Source of the DNA: Lotus japonicus | Taxonomy: Eukaryota; Streptophyta; Magnoliopsida; Fabales; Fabaceae | Direction of reading: 5' to 3' | Assembly: GCF_012489685.1 (NCBI RefSeq) | Contig: NC_080043.1 | Span: 28,614,743 to 28,678,742, forward strand | Length of the DNA: 64,000 nt | Shown: positions 1-11,660 of the stretch, one piece after another | Layout of the letters: each line of letters opens with the position of its first letter | Position numbering within the stretch: position 1 is the stretch's first letter | Translations under genes and position numbers: made by a program | Notes under the pieces: model-generated | The model's input: the letters and a program-made list of their open reading frames with translations, nothing else | What the model was told of the DNA's origin: nothing | Database searches by the model: none

Positions 1-175
1 ATAGAATAAAAACATGTGATATTTAAGTTGCGATATGACCCACTTTGGTGGATGGGCCTTATATATTATTAAGATTGAATAATTGGTGCAAGTTTAGTTT
101 ATGAGATTGTGTAAGTTCAATTATTTGTTTAAAATAAGTTCAATTGTTATGCACCTAAACAAACGTAAGATATAG

Positions 176-568
176 GGGGCGTTTGGTACAAGGTTTACAT
201 TCTCGGGAATGTGGAGGTAGGGAATCATATTCCTGTGTTTGTTGTAAGGTTGGAAATTGGATGCCCGGGCATAAAACATTCCAAAAAATGACATAACTTC
301 CGTCATTTGATTCCCATGAAATGGGTTGAGAATCTTGCATTCTCATGGGAAAGTGAATGTAACTTCCCTCTACTCACAAATTCCATCATTTTTTTTTCAT
401 TTTTTATTTTTGAATTTTAAAATTAAATAAAGTTTAAAAATATTCCCGGGAATCCTAAATCCTATTCAAACACACATTAAATTTTACCCAGGAATGATAT
501 TCCTAACAATCAAACTCCCAGGAATATTATTCTCGGGAATGTATTTCTCAACCTTCTACCAAACGCCT
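176..568. mobile_element. MITE-like element with terminal inverted repeats
   Basis: A segment of about 390 bp is bounded by inverted repeats GGCGTTTGGTACAAGGT (178-194) and its near-perfect complement at 551-567 (16 of 17 bases pair). Imperfect pairing continues inward through the repeated motif ATTCTCGGGAATGT on both sides. There is no coding capacity. The size, AT-rich interior and long imperfect inverted repeat fit a MITE. I could not find a convincing target-site duplication, so the superfamily (hAT or PIF/Harbinger) is left open. Confidence 0.6.
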
Positions 569-702
569 GATGTTTTATCCTATTCTATGAACTAAGCATA
601 CACCAATCAATATTATTTTTGTCAATTTATCTATGAATCCATGAAACTCTTAAATCACCAATCCGCCAATAGAAACATTAAATGTAAAAGAAACATCAAA
701 TA

Positions 703-2380
703 ATGAAAATCCAAGAAGAACAAACAGCCTTTCTACAGGGTCGGAACATGTTAGATAGTATTGTGGTAACCAATGAGGTGATCCATGATGCTCGGACCAA
801 AAAGAAGCAAACTTTGCTTTTCAAAGTGGATTTTGAGAAAGCCTATGATTCAGTGAGTTGGAGTTTTCTTTTTATGCTGAGACGTCTGAATTTCTGTGAG
901 CAATGGGTACAATGGATAAAGTCTTGCTTGAAATCCTCTCGGGTTTCCATCTTGGTGAATGGGAGCCCCACCTATGAATTGGGCATGGAAAAAGGACTAA
1001 GACAAGGAAACCCAATTGCTCCTTTGCTTTTCCTTGTTGTGGTGGAAGGCTTAAATGGGCTAGTCAAACAAGTGTTGCGCGTAAGGAAAATATTCGGGAT
1101 ACAGCTTAGGGAAGTCATAGGAGGTAATAGTCTCAATGCTACAATTTGCAGATGGCACATTATTCTTTAGGGCCGCTTCAATGCAAAATGTTCAAACGCT
1201 TAAATGCATTTTGGGAACCGGTGATATCTAGGCTCCCAAAAATCTGTCTTTTTTGGAACCGGTGATATCTAGGCTCCAAGGTCGCTTATCCCGATGGCGA
1301 CAAAAATCAATTTCTTTTGGAGAGCGCCTTACTTTGATCTCAAGTGTCTTATCCTCAATTCCACTATTTTATCTATCTTTCTACCGAATGCCTAAAGGGG
1401 TGATCCAAATATGTAAAAGGATTATGAGATCTTTTCTATGGGGAGGTGTAGAGGGACACAATAAACTGGCTTGGATTAAATGGGATGTAGTGTGCTAACC
1501 GAAGGAGATGGGTGGCCTAGTCATACAAAATTGGAGTTTATTTAACAAAGCGCTTCTTGGCAAATGTAGGTGGAGGCTAATTACTGAACAAAATAGTCTA
1601 TGGGGTACAGCCTTAAGAGCAAAGTATGCAATCCCAAATCTCGGTGACACAGTGGAAAGGAGGGGTAAAATTTGAGAATGGTGGAAAGACATACTCTAAA
1701 CATGTTTTTATAGTTCAAACTTTTGCTGGTTTGACCAAGGAATCAAGAGGAGAATAGGGGAAGGAAACGAGGTTAGATTTTGGCATGAACCTTGGTTGGA
1801 TCAGATTAAGTTGAAGGACAAATTTCCTAGATTATTCCTGCTCTCTTCTTAACAAGATTCAACAATTCAGAACATGGGTCTTTGGATAAATGGTTTGTGG
1901 CATAGACTTTACAATGGTGGAGACCGTTGCTAGACAGTGAACTAGAGGGGCTAAACTCTCTTCTTTCTCTCTTGGAGATGGTTTCCCTCACAAGGGACAG
2001 ACCCGACAAATGGTTTTGGGAACCTGAAATTGAAGGGATATACACAGTGAAGTCAGCCTACAAGCTCCTTCAAGGGATAGATGAAGAGGAAACAATTTCG
2101 GCTTTCAGTATACTGTGGCAAAGTGCAGCACCTTCAAATGTTAAAGCTTTTGGTTGGAGAACCCTTTGGGGAAGGATACAAACAAAAGAGAATTTGAAGA
2201 GAAGAAGAATCATTCAAACGGAAGAAGAGCTGACTTGTTCGTTATGTCTTAATGTTGAAGAAACTATGGAACACTTGCGTTATAACAGATGGTTTAGGAT
2301 TAGAGCAGCAGTTCCAGATAATTGTAGGATGCACTTCCTACAGCATGGTTTGCAGCTCCGAAATAAAGGACAGAGGGCAG
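703..2380 (+). pseudogene. L1-type LINE ORF2, 5'-truncated, part 1 (reverse transcriptase and zf-RVT)
   Basis: Translated pieces match plant L1 ORF2. The RT palm lies at 703-1170, with FKVDFEKAYDSVSW and GLRQGNPIAPLLF. The thumb region is at 1253-1498, the connection region at 1500-1850, and a zf-RVT domain at about 1990-2280 (YTVKSAYKLL, CSLC, EHL). The element starts inside the RT domain; such 5' truncation is normal for target-primed insertion. It is dead: the catalytic FADD motif, read one frame over at about 1144, is FADG. There is a frameshift before it, and several stops follow (for example near 1673). A segment between palm and thumb is missing, and a 21-bp sequence is duplicated at about 1215-1278. 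The frame continues to 2380, where a Copia element interrupts it, and resumes at 6619. Confidence 0.88.
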
Positions 2381-2519
2381 TGATAGAATATTATGTCATT
2401 ATCATTTTCCTGTAATTAGGCTTAGATTTATCTGTAATTACTAGCCTAGGTCAACTCTATTGTATCTATATATACAATGTATTTTATCAATGAAAATCAC
2501 CCATTGAAATTATCTTACA
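2381..2519 (+). repeat. 5' LTR of the Copia element (139 bp)
   Basis: The LTR starts TGATAG and ends TTACA. It holds a TATA-like run (about 2466-2476) and the usual short-LTR Copia layout. It is followed without a gap by the primer site. There is no second copy to compare, so the right border was set from the TG...CA ends and the adjacent primer site. Confidence 0.78.
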
Positions 2520-2532
2520 TGGTATCAAGAGC
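2520..2532 (+). promoter_or_regulatory. Primer binding site (initiator tRNA-Met type)
   Basis: TGGTATCAAGAGC follows the LTR end directly and differs by one inserted A from the canonical initiator-Met complement TGGTATCAGAGC. Confidence 0.8.
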
Positions 2533-3101
2533 ACAAAAGATCCTAACCTAATTTCTTTTCCTTATCTGATTTCTTTCTCTCCTTTCTTTCCCTATAGCAG
2601 CCGCTGCCTCCCTCTCTTTTCTTCCCCACCGTCAGCCGCTGTCTCCCCCGCGCCGCCCGCCGCCGCTCCTCTCTTCCAGAGCCGCCGCCGGCCGCTCGCA
2701 CCACCGCTGCGAGCCCAAGCGTGCTGGGTTTCTCCCTCACTGTCGAGCTCTCTCTCTCCCTGTGCAGATCTTCCCTCCGCATCGCACTCCCGAGCTCGCG
2801 TGTCCACCGCTCAACCACCGTTCCTCCGCCGCGCCGCCGCCCAACCCAGTGTAGCCCGCGCCGCCGGTCCCCTCCAGGTCCTGTCCCCTTTGTGTTTGCT
2901 GTGTTGCAGGCTTGCAGCCACACACAGCACCGAGTTGACCCGACCCGCTAGCTGTGGGTCAACTCCAAACCGGTTCGCTCCAGCTTCTTCAGCCCGGTTC
3001 GACCGACACGGTTGAACTGCCCAGACCCGGTTCAACCGCCAGCCAGGCCCAAGATCTTTTAAAAAAAAAAAAAAAAGAAAAAGAAAAAAAAAAAGAGCAA
3101 C

Positions 3102-6100
3102 ATGTCTTCCACCTCCGATGACGGTAGCAATGCGACTCCTCCTCCCACGGCCGATCTTGCCCCACCTACTCCCACTCTTGCAAAGCCGGATTTTCATCCT
3201 GCTCTTGTTGTTTCCAACATTCGGAATCATATTCCTCTTGTCCTTGATATGGAGACTGATCGCTATGGCACGTGGGCCGAACTTTTTCGCATTCATGCCC
3301 GTTCTCATCGGGTTCTCCATCATATTGTTCCATCCACAGCCAAACCACCGCCAGCTGTCACTGACCCCACCTATGATCAGTGGGCTACTTTGGATGCCAT
3401 CGTCCTACAGTGGATCTATTCCACCATTTCCCTCGACTTGATGTCCACAATCATGGAAATCAATTCCACAGCTTTGGCCGCTTGGCAGCGTCTGGCTGAT
3501 ATCTTCCACGACAATCAGAATGCGCGTGCCGTTGCTTTGGAGCAGGAATTCTCCGGTGTTCGTATGGAGACTTTTCCAAATGTCTCTGCTTATTGTCAGC
3601 GTCTGAAGACGCTTTCTGACCAGCTCCGGGATGTGGGTGCTCCTGTGAACAATCACCGTCTCGTCTTGCAGCTTATTTCTGGTCTTACTGATGCCTACAA
3701 GGGCGTTGCTACATTGATCCGCCAGAGCAATCCGCTCCCCACTTTTCATCAAGCTCGCTCCATGCTTACCCTAGAGGAGGCAGGTTTGGCTAAGATGAAG
3801 CCCGTTGAGCCTCCTACTGCCTATGTTGCTACTCAGTCGCGTGCCTCTGATGTCTCCTCCCAGAGCTCTGATCGTCGGTCCTCCAACCGTTCTCGTTCCC
3901 ACAATTCTAAGGGTCGTGGTGGGAATCGTGGCAACGGTGGTGGATCCCGCAGTGGCACCTCCCAGGGCTCCTCTCCTCCGATGCCACCTCAGCCACAGTA
4001 CTTCCCGTACCAACATTGGGGATGGGCCCCGCCTCCATGGACTGTGCCTCCGTGCCCATACCCAACCTCTCAGTGGACTCGTCCCCCTGCGCCTCCCCGA
4101 CAACCAGGAATTCTAGGCCAGCGTCCTCAGGCTTATGCTGCTTCGGCCTCCCCAGTGCCCACTGACATTGCCACTGCCATGCACACTATGACGCTTGCTC
4201 CTCCCGACAACACTTGGTACATGGACACCGGAGCGTCTTCTCATGTGGCGGCTTCACCAGGTAATCTCACGTCTTATTCTAATTTGAGTCATCTTAATCA
4301 GAAACTGTATGTCGGTAGCGGACAAGGTATTCCAATTCAGGGTTCTGGACACACCACCCTACCCACCTCCCAAAAACACAAGCCTTTAACCCTTTCCCAT
4401 GTCTTGCACACACCACAAATTGTTAAAAACTTGATTTCTGTGCGACAACTTACTACTGATAACAATGTTTCTATTTCTTTTGACCCATATGGCTTCTCGG
4501 TTAATGATTTTCAGACGGGGATTCCACTCATGAGATGTAACAGTCTTGGCGACCTGTACCCAGTCACTACGTCCTTTCCATTTGCTGGTCTAACTCAGAG
4601 TCTCTGGCACAGTCGTCTTGGTCATCCCAGTTCTTCTGCTTTTCAGTCTCTTCGTAGTCATAAGTTCATTAGTTATGAGCATTTGAATTCTAGGGCAGTT
4701 TGTGAGTCTTGTGTGTTTGGCAAACATGTTAGGTTGCCATTTGTTTCTTCTAATAATGTTACTGTGATGCCTTTTGACATTTTACACAGTGATTTATGGA
4801 CTTCGCCGGTTTTATCTTCTGCCAGTCATCGGTATTACGTTTTATTCTTGGATGATTTTACAGATTTCTTGTGGACGTTTCCTTTAAGTAATAAATCCCA
4901 AGTTTTTGACATGTTCACCACTCTGTCAAATCAAATCCGCACGCATTTTTCCCAATCTGTAAAATGTCTTCAATGTGATAATGGGCGAGAATTTGACAAT
5001 AGATCCTTTCATGCTTATTGTGCTGCTAATGGTCTTACTTTTCGCTTCTCCTGCCCGCATACATCATCTCAAAATGGTAAGGCGGAGCGCAAAATACGAA
5101 CGATTAACAACATGATTCGTACTCTTCTCGCTCATGCGTCTGTTCCTCCGTCTTTTTGGCATCACGCCCTTCAAATGGCTACCTATCTGCTTAATATCAT
5201 TCCTCGCCAAGCTCTATCTAATTTCTCTCCTACTCAACTTCTGTATCGTCGTGACCCGTCTTACACACATCTGCGAGTTTTTGGTTGTCTTTGTTACCCC
5301 TTAGTTCCTTCCACTACCATTCACAAATTACAACCCCGCTCCTCCCCGTGTGTCTTCCTAGGGTACCCACTTCATCACAGAGGTTATAAGTGTTTTGATT
5401 TGTCGCACAGAAAAATCATTATCTCCCGACATGTCATCTTTGATGAGACTCAGTTTCCCTTTGCCACCATGCCTACCCCTCCTCCCTCCACATATGACTG
5501 CTTCTCCGATACTATACATCCTTCTTTTCTTCACCAATGGACTCATCCATCCACCTTACCTGCGCCTAGCCCTACTCCTGCAGTCCCTTCTCCCGTGACC
5601 ACAACCCCACCCCATACGCCCTCCTCTTCCTTCTCTTCTGCTCCCTACCATCCTCTCCTTCACCACCTTTGCCGACTCTACCTGTACCCCCTATCCGTAC
5701 CATGGCCACTCGCAGCATGCGAGGTATCTACAAACCCCGAAAGCTCTTCAACCTTTCTGTCACCATTGATGATCCCACCATCTCACCTCTTCCCAAAAAC
5801 CCGAAGCTAGCTCTATCAGACCCAAATTGGAAATCCGCCATGCAGTCTGAATTTGATGCTTTAATTAGAAATAATACTTGGGATTTGGTACCTCGTCCTC
5901 GTGATGTTAATATCATTCGCTGCATGTGGATTTTTCGTCATAAGACGAAAGCTAATGGTTGTTTTGAGCGTTATAAAGCTCGTCTTGTAGGTGATGGCAG
6001 GTCACAGATTGCAGGTGTTGATTGTGATGAGATTTTCAGTCCTGTGGTGAAACCAGCGACCATTCGCACAGTTCTCACCATTGCCCTCTCCAGGTCTTGG

Positions 6101-6613
6101 CCCATTCACCAACTAGATGTTCAGAATGCCTTCCTCCATGGTGATCTCCATGAGACAGTTTATATGCATCAGCCATTGGGTTTTCGTGACCGTACTCATC
6201 CTAATTATGTGTGTCGCCTGCGGAAATCTCTTTATGGGTTGAAGCAAGCGCCTCGCGCTTGGTACTAGCGTTTTGCAGATTATGTCTCCACCATTGGGTT
6301 TCAGCATAGCACCTCTGATCACTCTCTTTTCATCTACAGACGCGGCTCTGACATGGCTTACCTCCTGCTTTATGTTGATGACATCATACTCATCAGCTCT
6401 TCTCATGACCTTCGCAAATCTATCATGGCTCTTCTTGCCTCTGAGTTTGCTATGAAGGATCTGGGACCGTTGAGTTATTTCTTGGGCATTGCTGTCACCA
6501 GACATGCAGGTGGACTTTTTCTCAGTCAGAGTACATATGCACGTGACATTATTGCTCGGGCCGGTATGACCTCGTGCAATCCTTCTGCCACTCCAGTTGA
6601 CACCAAATTGACA
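3102..6613 (+). pseudogene. Copia gag-pol, frameshifted and truncated
   Basis: The ATG at 3102 follows an A-rich run at the end of the leader. Gag (about residues 40-190) is followed by a Pro/Gly/Ser-rich stretch without a CCHC knuckle. The protease has DTG at residues 375-377. The integrase has the HxRLGH pre-integrase motif and a complete D564, D626, E662 triad (35 residues between D626 and E662). The first frame ends at 5810. The RT continues in another frame from about 5669 (frameshift near 5660), a TAG replaces a sense codon at 6266-6268, and the same frame then carries the YVDDI active site. The frame ends at 6613, where the Copia sequence stops. Two lesions plus the missing 3' end make it non-functional. 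Confidence 0.88.
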
Positions 6614-6618
6614 GGCAG

Positions 6619-7122
6619 GTTCACAAACAATTTGGACTTTGTTTCTACACCGAAATCGGGTAATTTTTAGCGAAGGAGTGAAGGATGCAAAAAGAGTCTT
6701 TGAACTTGCTCAAATGCGTGCTTGGAACTGGTTGAAAGCACAGTACAAATGCTTCCAATATTCTCTCTATGATTGGGTGACAAACCCAATTTACTGTCTT
6801 CAAATTCTATAGCCTTCCATTCCTTGCGTTTTCTATTGCTGTCATGGCTTGATCTGAAATCAGTGATTGAGGACAAGATTGGGCATGGTATACTCTGCAT
6901 CTTCAGCTCGAATATGGTGATAAGGGGTGTTGTTTAGTGGTTCTGGATTTCCCTATCTTCTCCTAGGCATAGTGGGGTTGGCTTTAATTTAGCAGCAGAC
7001 TTTGATGTCTTGTTTTTTGTCCGTTTATTATGGTTATGTACAATATTTTTTCTTCCTTTTGTACTTGGTTTTGGGTACACCTAGTACCCACATATATTTC
7101 ACATTTTCTTACCAAAAACAAA
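6619..7122 (+). pseudogene. L1-type LINE ORF2 C-terminus and 3' UTR, part 2
   Basis: Directly after the right GGCAG duplication the interrupted LINE frame resumes. It reads through TIWTLFLHRNRVIFSEG, then VFELAQMRAWNWLK and YSLYDWVTNP, to a stop at 6810-6812. These are typical C-terminal motifs of plant L1 ORF2. The following roughly 300 bp of T/G-rich 3' UTR ends in a short A-rich tail (ACCAAAAACAAA, to 7122). No LINE base appears to be lost at the Copia insertion site: codons to the left of 2380 and to the right of 6619 join in frame. I saw no clear LINE target-site duplication. Confidence 0.85.
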
Positions 7123-7918
7123 TTGCATATAGATGAATTGAAAACGAAGTATAATCAAATTACATTATCCTGAGCACCAAAATAAAATCAAAACACAAAA
7201 GTTGATAAAGGGGAAAGTGGAACCCAAGATAGATTAGAGTCATGGTTGTTAGGAGAATCTGTCACATTCCTCTATGGTGCCCTGACACCGGCTCTCTCAA
7301 GGGTTCAACCTTTCTCTCCACCAATTAAGTTCCTAAGCCGCTCTAGAATGCCTACCAGAGGTGTTCACTAGGTTTAGAATGACAAAAGATATCCTAAAAA
7401 ATGAAAACCAAGTTTTGTTTTTGAAAGGCGAAAAAGAATGAATAAATGGTAGCATTTAGAGATGCTAAAACCATTTACAAATGTAACCCGACAAAGAAAT
7501 ACAAGAGAAAGAAAGCTAGGAGATAGGAAAATGGCCAAGCCACCAATCTGCTAAAACAAGCCAACATGGGCCAGCACAAGGCCAAAACAGAGAAAAAACA
7601 CACAGCAGAACAGAGCCAGCTACTTGAAGAAGAGGCTCAAGCGGCAGAAGACAGAACCAAGCTTATATATGAAGTTGATTACTTTGACCTCTTTTTTGTA
7701 AATTGACTAGTGTGAACTCATTAACCATTGAATCAGGCTGAAATTTTGATATGTTGTTCACAACACATTGATCTTTAAATGATTCTCGGATCATCAACAA
7801 AATATGTTTTTTTTTTCGGTAAGCCAAAATATATTATAATGGAAGTACTATGAGAAGTAGCCTACGCAAGATACAACCACATTCTTGAGTAAAATCTATC
7901 TTTGATCTTCTTTTCAAA
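7123..7918. other. Unassigned intergenic DNA
   Basis: I see no coding region or recognisable element. It contains a small hairpin (TAGCAT/ATGCTA, about 7449-7466) and a T-run near 7808 followed by CGGTAAGCCAAAATATATT. That run could be the reversed tail of another L1 copy, but nothing upstream supports this. Confidence 0.4.
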
Positions 7919-8679
7919 TGTAAGACCCAAGTTTTTAAGCTTAGAATAAGTGGAAGAAATTTCCATTTACGATTAGGCTTGACGTATCGTGAAGGAAAAA
8001 CCTGAACAAGAGTTTATCGGAAGGAATAAATTTATGAAGGAGAAAGTTCAGGAAAAGTCTAAGGATTGCATCAAAATCGATAAAAGGTATAGCACGATCG
8101 ATATACGCTTAAACCTATGGTAGAAACCCTAGCAAATAGCTAGTTTACACTTAAAGTCACGATGGAAATTAATTCAAAAAATCTTCAGAGAAATGTTAGA
8201 ACTTCTCTTATTCGTCTATAGACAAGCATTTCGATACGAAACCCTGGAATCTACGAACGTCCGATTCCAATCCTCGGAAGTTTGCCGAAACTAAAACCCT
8301 GATAGTTCAAAACCCTAGAATCAACCGACGATGAAGACTTTTTCTATTCGGAGCTTTAAATGAAGATTCCACACGCGTACACCCATTTCTCCTGATGTTT
8401 CCCATCTTTCTTCAGAAGGAAGTTTTCTCTTCCGACATCCACTACAAAAAGTAACTTATCGGGTAAAATAGTTTTACACCGACTTTGCATTAGTCACCTA
8501 AAATACAAGGAAACCTCCGTTGAGTTTTGGAATTCTGTCGCCAAAACCTATCTTAGAATTCACGGAGAATGAAGCCGGAAAAATCGGAATCACTCTTATA
8601 TTTTTTTCTTAACTCTATGAGTTAAATCCTCCGATATCTAAACAAATCTGTACCGGTTTACAAAATATCTTCTCAAAAT

Positions 8680-8774
8680 ATCTTTGATAAATATTTATTC
8701 ATCCTTATCCGATCTTTGATAAATATCTATTCATCCTTATCCGATCTTGATAAATATCTATCCATCCCTATCTA
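8680..8774 (+). repeat. Tandem repeat, about 32 bp x 3, in the solo LTR
   Basis: Three consecutive units start ATCTT(T)GATAAATAT and continue with TATTCATCC. They lie directly upstream of the TATA box at 8806, in the expected U3 enhancer position. The third unit is one base shorter and more diverged. Confidence 0.85.
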
Positions 8775-8805
8775 ATCTTTACAAAATATGTTCCATTTCA
8801 TTCAC

Positions 8806-8814
8806 TATATATAT
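8806..8814 (+). promoter_or_regulatory. Putative LTR TATA box
   Basis: TATATATAT lies about 890 bp into the LTR. The other giant LTRs also have a TATA box about 0.7 kb from their start, which supports a U3 of 0.7-0.9 kb and a long transcribed R-U5. Confidence 0.55.
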
Positions 8815-10620
8815 GTTGTTGTAGCTTGAAAAATGAGAAACAAAAATCTCACCCAAAAACCCAACCGAACCCGCGGCCAAGGAGGAAGGAGGAGGAGAAG
8901 AGATTTTTGCCATTTCTTGCTTGATCGTTGATTCAACAGTTGCTACTTGAAGGTATCGAGGTATAGTCGCTAATCCTTACCTCTGATCGTCGTTTCCGTA
9001 GCTTTTTTCTATGTTTTTCTATGCTCTAAGTTTTGAGTTTTTTGACAAAACTATCCAAATAACTTCATCTTTTTATCTAAACTTATTCCCTGCGTGCCCC
9101 TGAGCATGTTTAGCGGATTACATTTCGCCGATTCTTGCCGAATTGCCGCCGAGTTTCAATTCTGCTCATAATACCCATTTTTGGCTAAAGTTCCAACCTT
9201 TGGGCTTAAAACCCTCGACTGAGCTTAGCGTTAGTAAGATTAGTCGTCATAATCGTCGTTAGTATCAACCCCATCTAATTTTTTTTTCGAAATTCTAATT
9301 TTGAAATTCCGAGCTGAAAATATTGACCAAAATACCCCTGCGACAGTTTTCGATTCGATAATTTTTCTGAGAGTTTCCTTGGCCTAGATATCGCCTAAGA
9401 ATACCTAGGAATCGATTTGGATCGAAGAAAAAGTTCGGAAACCCTATTTTACATAGTGGCCGAAACCTATTGCTTAGGGTACCGTGTCCAAGAATAATTT
9501 TTGGGTCTCTATGACCTGAGCCATTGCGTAGCTCTTTCGATTTTCGAAATTTTGGCGCTGGTTTCGTGTCATTCCGAGTTCTGTAGCTCGAGTTATGCTC
9601 GTTTTAGCAAACAAGGTTCTGTCGTCTATCCATGCTTAAATATTGTACTCTGAAGCTTCTTAAGCTTTGTCTAATGCTAGTTAGTATTGTTTTGACCGAA
9701 TTGACTTGTTTTGATTGACCTTCGCTTCGTTTGCTCAAAGATTCGTTTGGAGGAACACTTGGAGGAGGAAAAGAGGATTGTGAAGGAGCCTTGCTTGAAC
9801 ACACTGGACGAGTTCGAGGTTAGGGCAACTTACTTGCTAGCTAATGCTTTGTAGGCGTCGATAAATTCGACTTGAATTATTGTTTATGCATATGAATTGT
9901 CTAGATTGAAAATGTTTTCTGGGCTTCGGCCGACATGGGAGATTAGGATTTATCGCATTGATATGTTGATAATTGACTCGCATGCTTAATTGTTAAATGG
10001 TTAACTATAGGCTATGTGATTATTTGTTCACATGATATTTGGATTATATTGATTATATTGTGTCTTTCTATTACGCACTTGAATTGCTGACTGTATTGAA
10101 TATACCGTGCAATTGTGCGAATGAGTGAGGAACGTCAAGATAGTGGATAACAGGTAGTTATGCCAGACTCCTGACGAGTTTTTGGATAAAGTTTGATGGG
10201 ACAGACCGAGGTTCGTACCCTATTATTGTTTTATGGATCGAGACCTTCTCAAAGGAAAATTGAGTTTGAAAATGATATTGGAAAAACCCCATTTGAATTC
10301 ACGTAAGAACTTGGGTTGTTCTGTCTAAGGCAAGAAGGGCTTTTAATGAGGCATTGTGCCCGGCCAGCTTACCTGGGAACTTCTCGGGCCATTACTTGGG
10401 TGATGATGGACCTTTTGTTTTGAGACCTTTTCCAGGGAATCATTGGAATTATGGGATCTTTGAAACTAATAGGATTAGAGACGAAACTTAAACAATTTCA
10501 TAATGAACCTCCATAATGTATTAAACAACCTCAAAACCCTTAATATAATGATAAAAGACTCAGACGAAAGTTTAGGGCTTGAACATTAAGTTTTGAAAAT
10601 GAGAAGTGTCGTCGGATCCA

Positions 10621-10834
10621 GGTTTCTGGGGAAACCATTGTGCGTTGGCACTTTGCTCGATGAGCAAATTTTATTGGTTGGCCAATCCAAGGGATAAGCC
10701 GGGGAACTAGTCAGTTCTGAGTATGTTGATACTCTTTTGCTCGTTGAGCTGTTTGTTTGGCCATCGAGATGGTGAGCCATGGTAAGTTGAAAGGTCACTG
10801 AGTGCGAGCTGCATTCTTTTGCTCGTTGAGCAGT
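10621..10834. repeat. Cluster of short perfect hairpins in the solo LTR
   Basis: Perfect short inverted repeats follow one another: GGTTT/AAACC (10621-10636), TTTGCTC/GAGCAAA (10652-10668), ATTGG/CCAAT (10673-10686), GAACT/AGTTC (about 10704-10717), GAGTAT/ATACTC with loop GTTG (10719-10734), GCTC/GAGC (10739-10749) and TGCTC/GAGCA (about 10820-10832). The GAGTAT and TGCTC hairpins recur in the second solo LTR (59786-59815). Confidence 0.7.
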
Positions 10835-11051
10835 TTGGTTGGCCATCGAGACGGTGAGCCAAAGTGACTAGGAAAGTTACCAAGTGTGACTAGCACTTCT
10901 TTGTTTACCTTAGGGTATTGTAGAGACAATGTACTCTAGCTAGACACGCGTGCCTTGGTGAGGACGATTCGTTGTTTGGCTAACCATATTGCATTCATGC
11001 ATACATTTCTTGGAAAGTGTGCTGCTTTCCGAAGGACGATCTCAGATCGGA

Positions 11052-11177
11052 CTTCATAGGAGCGAGATGCTTCACAGGAGCGTGCAGCTTCATAGGAGCG
11101 AGATGCTTCACAGGAGCGAGATGCTTCATAAAAGCGAGATGCTTCATAAAAGCGAGATGCTTTAGCAGAGCGAGATG
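11052..11177. repeat. 18-bp tandem array, 7 units, in the solo LTR
   Basis: Seven head-to-tail 18-bp units built on CTTCA(T/C)AGGAGCGAGATG lie between the hairpin cluster and the remnant of the LTR reading frame. The unit length is a multiple of three, so a repetitive hexapeptide frame appears on the minus strand; I regard that as a by-product. Confidence 0.88.
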
Positions 11178-11521
11178 CTTCGGGTCATCGTGAGGGTGAA
11201 ATTTTATCCGGATCATATTTTGAGCATGACATTGCATTGGCATACCATGCACTTAACTATATTCGTTGATATATTGCTTATCGAGTTTTCGAGATATAAC
11301 TTATTGAATTTTTGAGATATTGAATGTTGAATTGTTATTAGAAATCTGATAACATGTTATGTATATACCTTTGGGTAGACGATACAGAACTTATATGTAT
11401 ATATACAACCTATATATATATACCCCTTTATTCATCACATGTTGCTTGTATTATCTACTATATTCTGTGAGTTGACCCTAGCGCCTTGGCTTTGTGTGTA
11501 TGGTTGTGTTTGGGCGGTCGG

Positions 11522-11660
11522 CCTGCTGCCAGACGTCCAACAGCTGATTCAAGATGGTTCGTCGTTCGGGGAGGATCCTGAGCGCAATGACTACTACTGA
11601 GCCTTCGACGTGGACCCGGACTTCATGCATGATCGGATGAGGGTCGATGTTAGGAGTATA
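11522..11660 (+). pseudogene. Decayed remnant of the conserved LTR reading frame
   Basis: The DNA aligns with the start of the conserved ORF in the other giant LTRs. The CTGCCAGA(C/T)GTC entry and the segment encoding FKMVRRSGRI correspond to FTMVHPSGGI. Here the ATG is ACG, a TGA follows five codons later, and the downstream part is lost. This shows the frame is not maintained in this subfamily. Confidence 0.5.

Larger units (their letters stand above)
2381..6613 (+). mobile_element. Ty1/Copia retrotransposon (Ale/Retrofit-like) inserted in the LINE, lacking a 3' LTR
   Basis: The insertion is flanked by the 5-bp duplication GGCAG (2376-2380 and 6614-6618). The left end is a short LTR beginning TGATAGAATATT. 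It is followed by a tRNA-iMet-type primer site, a 570-nt leader and a gag-pol ORF. On the right there is no LTR. The sequence stops inside pol, shortly after the reverse transcriptase, at ...AAATTGACA, immediately before the second GGCAG. Connection, RNase H, polypurine tract and 3' LTR are missing although the duplication is intact. Clade placement rests on the gag without CCHC and on general pol similarity and is tentative. Confidence 0.88.

Noticed and set aside
176..568. Assignment of the MITE to hAT or PIF/Harbinger by its TSD
   Set aside because: No 3-, 5- or 8-bp duplication matches at the inferred ends.
2543..3323. Several overlapping ORFs on both strands in the Copia leader
   Set aside because: GC-rich leader sequence gives long chance frames; none resembles a known protein.
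3102..6613. Possible functional Copia polyprotein
   Set aside because: Frameshift near 5660, stop at 6266 and missing 3' end.
10995..11252. Minus-strand 85-codon frame with repeated KHLA hexapeptides
   Set aside because: Explained by the 18-bp tandem array, whose unit is a multiple of three; no independent coding signal.
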